From Thiohalocapsa sp963695445 (GTDB lineage: Bacteria > Pseudomonadota > Gammaproteobacteria > Chromatiales > Chromatiaceae), in NCBI GenBank assembly GCA_963695445.1, contig CAVOGV010000032.1, positions 16,712 to 80,711 on the forward strand: a DNA stretch of 64,000 nt. Direction: 5' to 3'. How positions within the stretch are numbered: position 1 is the stretch's first letter; every line of letters starts with the position of its first letter. The translations under genes and the position numbers were made by a program. Positions 59,257 through 64,000 of the stretch are shown here, in pieces. Below the pieces are notes generated by a model. It did not search any database, had not been told where the DNA came from, and saw only the letters and a program-made list of their open reading frames with translations.

Positions 59257-59778
59257 TTAGTAATAGACAGCCGTGAAGCGCCACCCGAGCAGACCGAGCT
59301 GCATGCGCAGGTAGACGGGCGCGTCGTCGGCGGCTCCGATGCGCACAAGAAAACCGTTCGGGGGGGCGTAGAAGGCGTAGCGGACCGCGGGCAGGAAGCC
59401 GCGCTCCGCGCTGCCGCGGGTCGCCAGCAACTGGTGCAGCCATTCCAGCGTCACGCTGCGTTCCAGTTTCTCGTTGCCCGGGGCGCGGATGCCCTGTTCG
59501 ATCCACTCGATGAAGGGGTCTGAAACCTGGCCGATGCTGCTTTGGGTGTCCTTGTTCAGGCGCCGCAGGATCTGATCGCGAACGCTGTCGATGTCGACCA
59601 GGCCGGACAGGGCAGCAGGCGGCTCCGCAAGCACCGTCTCGTTTAGGCGCCAGAGATTGACGTAGGGCCAGATCAGCAACAGCGCCAGGCCGAGCGCCAG
59701 CACCGTCCCCGCCCGGCGTAGTGACCGCGGCGGGTGGCGGATGCGGCCGACCAGCGCCAGGGACCGCGGTGCCTTCAT
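59257..59778 (-). CDS. DUF2939 domain protein (membrane-anchored)
   Basis: 173 residues from ATG 59778 (MKAPRSLALVGRIRHPPRSL). One N-terminal helix (AGTVLALGLALLLIWPYVNL) precedes the DUF2939 domain: LWRLNETVLAEPPAALSGLV, DIDSVRDQILRRLNKDTQ, and the end PNGFLVRIGAADDAPVYLRM with RWRFTAVYY-like strands. The [YW]xxxxxLxxAxxxxDxxxLxxxVDxxxxR layout fits the family, which is widespread in proteobacteria with no known role. The start overlaps the ABC-F stop by 4 bp (59775-59778), so the two genes are coupled. Between it and glgP (58987-59256) nothing is seen. Confidence 0.78.
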   Translation of the reverse strand: MKAPRSLALVGRIRHPPRSLRRAGTVLALGLALLLIWPYVNLWRLNETVLAEPPAALSGLVDIDSVRDQILRRLNKDTQSSIGQVSDPFIEWIEQGIRAPGNEKLERSVTLEWLHQLLATRGSAERGFLPAVRYAFYAPPNGFLVRIGAADDAPVYLRMQLGLLGWRFTAVYY

Positions 59779-61739
59779 GGCGTCGTCTCCGACTGCAGCC
59801 GTTCGAGTTCCTCGCCAGCGTCGAGCCATTGCGCCTCGACGTCACCGAGCTCGGCATCGACCCGTTGCTTGTCCGCGAGCAGTTGCAGCAGTCGCGACTT
59901 GGCGTCGTCGGCGTAAACGGCCGGATCGGCCAGCTTCTGTTCCAGTGATCCCTGCAGCGCTGTCAGCTCCTCCAGGCGTTTCTCCAGACCGTGCAGGCGC
60001 TTGCGCAGCGGCTGCTGCCGGGTACGCTGCTCGGCATCGCGTCGGCGCTGCTCCTTGCGCGCGGCAGCGGAGACTTCGATGGGGGCGGCATCAGTCTGGC
60101 CGTCGGTGCCTGGTCGCGTCGCGTCGCGGTCCTGATCACGACCCTGATCGCGCCCTTGGCCGCGGCTCTGATTGCGTCCGGCGAGCCAGGCCGGATAGTC
60201 GTCGAGACTGCCGTCGAAGGGCTCGATGCCACCGGCGTGCACCAGCAGCAGGGTATCGCAGGTGATGCGCAGCAGGTGGCGGTCGTGGGAGACCAACACC
60301 AGGGCGCCGTCGAATTCCTGCAGCGCCTCGCTCAGGGCGTGGCGCATCTCCAGGTCCAGATGGTTGGTGGGCTCGTCCAGCAGCAGCAGATTGGGGCGTT
60401 GGTAGATGATCAGCGCCAGCGCCAGGCGCGCCTTCTCGCCGCCGGAGAACGGCGCGATCGGCGCCAGCGCGCGGTCGCCGCCGAAGTCGAAGCCGCCGAG
60501 ATAGTCGCGCAGCTGTTGTTCCGGACGTTCGGGGTCCAGCCGCATCAGGTGCGCCAGTGGCGAATCGTCCGGGCGCAGATGATCCATCTGGTGCTGGGCA
60601 AAATAACCGATGCGAAGACCCTGAGCGCGTGTCAGCTGGCCGGCCAGCGGGGCGAGTTCGCCCGCCAGCAGCTTGATGAGCGTCGACTTACCGGCGCCGT
60701 TTGGACCCAGCAGCGCGATGCGTTCGCCGGGGGTCAGGCTAAGAGACAGCTCTCGCAGGATTGGCTTGCCGTCGTAGCCGGCGCTGATGTGCTCCAGCCG
60801 CAGCAGCGGGTGCGGCTGGGCGTCCGGCGGGGCGAAGCTGAAGTGGAACGGTGAATCCACGTGCGCCGGTGCGATCAGCTCCATGCGCTCCAGGGCCTTG
60901 AGCCGGCTCTGGGCCTGGCGTGCCTTGGTTGCCTTGGCGCGGAAACGGTCGATGAAGCCCTTGACGTGGACGATCTCGCGCTGCTGCCGCTCGAATGCGG
61001 CCTGTTGCTGGGAGAGCTGCTCGGCGCGCTGGCGCTCGAACGCGGAGTAACCGCCGCTGTAGAGCCGCAGGCGACCGCGTTCGATGTGGCAGATGTGCTC
61101 GACCACGGCGTCGAGGAAGTCGCGGTCGTGGGAGATCAGCAGCAGCGTGCCAGGATAGCCGCGCAACCAGCCCTCGAGCCAGATGACGGCGTCCAGGTCC
61201 AGATGGTTGGTGGGCTCGTCGAGCAGCAGCAGGTCCGAGCGGCACATCAGCGCCTGGGCCAGGGCGAGACGCATGCGCCAGCCGCCGGAATAGCTGGAGA
61301 TGGCGCGGCGCTCGTCGCCGACGGCAAAACCGAGGCCGTGTAGCAGCCGCGCCGCCCGGCTCTCGGCCTCATAGCCGCCGATGGACTCCAGGCGTCCGTG
61401 CAGCTCCGCCTGGCGCAGGCCGTCGTCGTCGTGCTCGGCCCGTTGCAAGGCCGATTGGACCTCTCGCAGTTCCTTGTCCCCATCGATCACGAATTCGATG
61501 GCCGGGCGCTCGCCGCCCGGCGTCTGTTGCGCCACGTGCGCGATCTGCCAGCCGGCGGGGATGGAGACCGTGCCGCCGTCCGGCGTCAGCTCGCCGCGCA
61601 GCAGCGCGAACAGGCTCGACTTGCCGCAGCCGTTGGCGCCGACCAAGCCGACCTTGTGGCGCGGATAAACGCGCAGGTCGGCCGCCTCGATCAGCAGCTT
61701 GCCGCCGCGGCGCAGTTCCAATCCGGTGAGTTGCAGCAT
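59775..61739 (-). CDS. ABC-F family ATPase, YheS type
   Basis: 654 residues. It has two ABC domains without membrane segments. First Walker A GANGCGKSS (34-42), signature ISSYSGGWRMRLALAQAL, Walker B DLLLLDEPTNHLDLDAVIWL. Linker (P-site tRNA interaction motif) with HVKGFIDRFRAKATKARQAQ. Second Walker A GPNGAGKST, signature FSGGEKARLALAL, Walker B LLLLDEPTNHLDLEMRHALS. The C-terminal part is charged and coiled (ARKEQRRRDAEQRTRQQPLR), preceded by an RGQGRDQGRDQDRD repeat. ABC-F proteins act on ribosomes in translation quality control. The layout and length match YheS (637) more than EttA or Uup, but symbols are not assigned. Confidence 0.92.
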   Translation of the reverse strand: MLQLTGLELRRGGKLLIEAADLRVYPRHKVGLVGANGCGKSSLFALLRGELTPDGGTVSIPAGWQIAHVAQQTPGGERPAIEFVIDGDKELREVQSALQRAEHDDDGLRQAELHGRLESIGGYEAESRAARLLHGLGFAVGDERRAISSYSGGWRMRLALAQALMCRSDLLLLDEPTNHLDLDAVIWLEGWLRGYPGTLLLISHDRDFLDAVVEHICHIERGRLRLYSGGYSAFERQRAEQLSQQQAAFERQQREIVHVKGFIDRFRAKATKARQAQSRLKALERMELIAPAHVDSPFHFSFAPPDAQPHPLLRLEHISAGYDGKPILRELSLSLTPGERIALLGPNGAGKSTLIKLLAGELAPLAGQLTRAQGLRIGYFAQHQMDHLRPDDSPLAHLMRLDPERPEQQLRDYLGGFDFGGDRALAPIAPFSGGEKARLALALIIYQRPNLLLLDEPTNHLDLEMRHALSEALQEFDGALVLVSHDRHLLRITCDTLLLVHAGGIEPFDGSLDDYPAWLAGRNQSRGQGRDQGRDQDRDATRPGTDGQTDAAPIEVSAAARKEQRRRDAEQRTRQQPLRKRLHGLEKRLEELTALQGSLEQKLADPAVYADDAKSRLLQLLADKQRVDAELGDVEAQWLDAGEELERLQSETTP

Positions 61740-61741
61740 GC

Positions 61742-63293
61742 TCAGGCGCTCCGGCCGAGGTTTGACGTGTGTGCGACACCCGGAAGTCCACGGTCCAGCC
61801 GTCGATAGCCCACCGCTTCGCTCAGGTGCGCGGTCGAGACCGCGTCGCTGCCGGCGAGATCGGCGATGGTGCGGGCCACCTTCAGGATGCGGTGATAGGC
61901 GCGTGCCGACAGGGCAAGGCGTTGTAGGACCTGCGTCAGCAATGCGCGGCCGCTCTCGTCGAGCTTGCAGTCGCGTTCGAGCTCACGCGGGCCGAGGGCG
62001 GCGTTCGGTTTGGCGGCGCGTGCCTGCTGCCGTGCGCGGGCGCTTTCGACCCGCGCACGCACGTCGGCACTCGGCTCAGCGGCGGTCGTCGGTGCCGCGG
62101 CCAGCCGCTCCGCCGGCAGCCGGGGAACCTCGACTTGCATGTCGATGCGGTCCAGCAGCGGACCCGAGATGCGTGAGCGGTAGCGCGTCACCTGCTCGGC
62201 GGTGCAGCGGCAGCGCCCGTTTTCGTCACCGAGATAGCCGCAGGGGCAGGGGTTCATGGCCGCGACCAATTGGAAACGGGCCGGGAATTCGGCCTGACGG
62301 GCGGCGCGGGAGATGTGGATGTGGCCGGACTCCAGGGGTTCGCGCAAGACCTCGAGCACGCGCCGGTCGAACTCCGGCAACTCGTCGAGGAACAACACGC
62401 CGAGGTGGGCGAGCGAAATCTCGCCAGGGCGCGGGTTACTGCCGCCACCCACCAGCGCGACGCCGGAGGCGGTGTGATGGGGGGCGCGGAACGGCCGCTC
62501 GCGCCAGCGCGCGGGGTCGAGGGGCTCGCGGCCGCTGACCGAACGGATCGCGGCGGCCTCGCAGGGCCTCGTCCTCGGACAGCTCGGGCAGGATGCCGGG
62601 CAGGCGGTTGGCGAGCATGGACTTGCCGGTGCCGGGCGGTCCGATGAACAACAGGCTGTGCGCACCCGCGGCGGCGATCTCCAGCGCACGCTTGGCGTGC
62701 TCCTGTCCGCGCACGTCGGCGAGGTCGTCGTAATCCGGCCGACGACGACGCATGTCCGGGGCGTCGAAGGGTGCGAGCGGCGACTGCCCGTTGAGGTGGT
62801 CGCAGACCTGCAGCAGGTGGTCCGCCGGCAGGATCTCCAGCCCGCTCACGAGGGCGGCCTCTTCGGCATTCGCCCGCGGCAGCACCAGCGCGCGACCGGC
62901 CTCGCGCGCCGCAAGCGCCGCCGGCAGCACCGCCGAGACCGGCCGCAGTGCACCGGTTAGTGCAAGCTCGCCGACGAACTCGTGCCGCGCGAGTTGCTCG
63001 CCGCGGACCTGTCTGGACGCGCCGAGGATACCGATGGCGATGGGCAGATCAAAGCGCCCGCCCTCTTTGGGCAGATCCGCGGGGGCCAGATTGATGGTCA
63101 CGCGCCCGGCCGGAAACTGGAAGTGACCGTTGATCACCGCACCACGCACGCGATCCTTACTCTCCCTGACCGCCATCTCTGGCAGACCGACGATGGACAG
63201 CGCCGGCAGACCGCTGGCGGCATGCACTTCCACGGTCACCTCAGGGGCGCGAATACCGTCGCGGGCGCGGCTGTAGAGAACGCAGAGACCCAC
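61742..63293 (-). CDS. comM: Mg chelatase-like AAA protein ComM/YifB (frame break)
   Basis: Start MGLCVLYSRARDGIRAPEVT (ATG 63293). N-terminal ChlI-like domain: LPALSIVGLPEMAVRESKDR, VTINLAPADLPKEGGRFDLP. AAA core with Walker A GPPGTGKSML and Walker B VLFLDELPEFDRRVLEVLRE, APHHTASGVALVGGGSNPRP, MNPCPCGYLGD (zinc-like CPCG) and the end GYRRLDRG. ComM is a hexameric helicase that helps branch migration when transformed DNA is integrated. The frame breaks after LPELSEDEAL; removing an extra G at plus 62561 restores EAAAIRSVSGREPL. About 515 residues rebuilt. Its end lies 3 bp before the ABC-F start. Confidence 0.92.
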
Positions 63294-63311
63294 GGCAGAA
63301 AACCTGAGGCT

Positions 63312-63596
63312 TCAGCCGAGCCCGCTGGTCTCATCCTCGGCCGCTGCACCTTGTCCGGAGATCGCCTCCAGTTCGGCGACACGCGCCTGGAGCGCGTCCA
63401 GCTTAGCGCGGGTGCGGGCCAGTACCGCCGCCTGGACGTCGAACTCCTCGCGTGTGACCAGGTCGAGCTTGCCGAGTCCGGCTTCGAGCGTGGCTCTGAA
63501 GCCGCGGTTTAGGTCTTCCTGCAACACCTGCACCCCTTTCGGCATGCTGGCGGAGAGGCGTCGTGCGAGGTCGTCGAGCTGTTTCGGATCGAACAT
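63312..63596 (-). CDS. ubiK: ubiquinone biosynthesis accessory factor UbiK (BMFP family)
   Basis: 94 residues from ATG 63596 (MFDPKQLDDLARRLSASMPK); AGAGGGA upstream supports it. An N-terminal membrane-binding amphipathic helix, the GVQVLQEDLNRGFRATLEAG core, VTREEFDVQAAVLARTRAKL and a trailing coiled coil are the UbiK pattern. UbiK binds UbiJ and stimulates aerobic ubiquinone synthesis. The comM start lies 18 bp downstream on the same strand. In many gammaproteobacteria ubiK is next to glnK/amtB, as the opposite-strand signals here suggest. Confidence 0.88.
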   Translation of the reverse strand: MFDPKQLDDLARRLSASMPKGVQVLQEDLNRGFRATLEAGLGKLDLVTREEFDVQAAVLARTRAKLDALQARVAELEAISGQGAAAEDETSGLG

Positions 63597-63659
63597 GAGG
63601 CATTCCCTCTGCTGGATGAATTGCATGTGACCGCATTATAGAGGTTGCGGCTTCGCGTC

Positions 63660-63740
63660 GCGCACCAAAAGAGCGCGCCGGTTTGGTGCACGTTCACGCC
63701 GTCAGTCTGGGCGTGAATGCCCTATATTGGTGCGCGCACC
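63660..63740 (+). promoter_or_regulatory. inverted repeats with GGTGC words: candidate NtrC-type upstream sites
   Basis: Several inverted repeats lie 60-140 bp upstream of the sigma-54 boxes: GCACCAAA (63662-63669) with TTTGGTGC (63682-63689), TTCACGCC (63693-63700) with GGCGTGAA (63710-63717), and the perfect 12-bp palindrome GGTGCGCGCACC (63729-63740). NtrC sites follow TGCAC-x-GTGCA-type dyads, so the GGTGC arms are plausible partial matches, not perfect ones. Confidence 0.5.
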
Positions 63741-63798
63741 TGTTGCGTTTGTGCGACTTTCGTGCTCGAAAACGTTGGTTTTGCGGTACATGCCCGTC

Positions 63799-63815
63799 TT
63801 GGCACGACCCATGCT
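63799..63815 (+). promoter_or_regulatory. sigma-54 (RpoN) promoter
   Basis: TTGGCACGACCCATGCT fits the -24/-12 consensus YTGGCACG-N4-TTGCW with one mismatch (ATGC for TTGC). The GG and GC doublets are exactly 10 bp apart. It faces the exported-protein gene at 63911, giving a leader of roughly 85 bp. Sigma-54 with NtrC is the usual control of glnK/amtB and nitrogen-starvation genes. Confidence 0.75.
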
Positions 63816-63910
63816 AAAGCTCAAAGACAATCCGCCCAATGCGGTAATGACACGGATCGCGGCGTAGGCGCCGGCAATCCGGGCTCCCAATCCCAACGAG
63901 GTAGTAACTA

Positions 63911-64000
63911 ATGAAAGCACATCACATCCGTACGGTCGCCGCGACAGGTGTTCTGCTGTCCGCATCGATGATCAGCATGAACCAGGCCTTGGCCCAGGAC
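63911..64000 (+). CDS. exported protein, N-terminal part only (possibly a nitrogen-regulated porin or AmtB)
   Basis: ATG 63911 begins MKAHHIRTVAATGVLLSASM and continues ISMNQALAQD to the window edge. Positive n-region, hydrophobic core and an Ala-Leu-Ala site make a signal peptide. The sigma-54 promoter and inverted repeats upstream, together with divergent ubiK, point to the locus that in related bacteria holds a TorF-type putative porin, glnK and amtB. Which of these this is cannot be decided from 30 residues. Confidence 0.6.
   Translation, partial: MKAHHIRTVAATGVLLSASMISMNQALAQD

Overview
The window is GC-rich chromosome from a gammaproteobacterium. The best guess is a sulfur-oxidising member of the Chromatiales (purple sulfur bacteria). 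The evidence is a sulfurylase-type ATP sulfurylase (sat) beside a small conserved companion gene, the gammaproteobacterial order secA-argJ-Nudix/ThiE, a DUF58/Bat aerotolerance operon, and a ubiK gene divergent from a nitrogen-type sigma-54 promoter. The genus cannot be set from the sequence alone.

Layout. 0-5.3 kb: end of an M23 peptidase, terminator, secA, argJ, Nudix-ThiE fusion. 5.4-10.5 kb: small hypotheticals, a decayed DUF2177 gene, a CPXCG small protein, an H-NS-like protein, a CbiX-type chelatase, and a SOUL heme protein with a beta-propeller partner. 10.7-19.3 kb: gltX, then MoxR-DUF58-DUF4381-BatA-BatB/C-BatD, closed by a strong bidirectional terminator. 19.4-27.1 kb: two murein enzymes, sat, rlmI, leuA divergent from an Lrp-type regulator. 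27.4-37.8 kb: a maltose/maltodextrin locus (malE-F-G-K on the minus strand; lamB, malM, malQ on the plus strand). 38.5-48.9 kb: a glucose-type ABC transporter (binding protein, two permeases, ATPase), an SDR gene, a three-domain EIIA-HPr-EI phosphotransfer protein and a glucose EIICB permease. 48.9-53.1 kb: TrkH potassium transporter with a KdpD/KdpE-like pair and a truncated shikimate dehydrogenase. 53.2-55.1 kb: accessory patch with a TumE/TumA-type toxin-antitoxin pair, a transposase fragment and a 63-bp duplication of the end of gdhA. 55.1-64 kb: gdhA, glgP, DUF2939, ABC-F ATPase, comM, ubiK, then the start of an exported protein behind sigma-54/NtrC-like signals.

How it fits together. 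From 27 to 59 kb most genes serve sugar uptake and glucan turnover. Maltodextrins enter through LamB/MalM/MalEFGK and are rearranged by MalQ and phosphorolysed by GlgP. Glucose can enter by an ABC system or by a complete PTS. This is unusual for a bacterium built around sulfur oxidation.

Caveat. About twenty genes that look functional are split by frame breaks. Wherever the intended reading could be rebuilt, deleting one inserted base restores it (examples near 6848, 13445, 42117, 42373, 45747, 49619, 55402, 62561). This points to insertion-type consensus errors, not mass pseudogenisation, so such genes are annotated as one feature each with the break noted.
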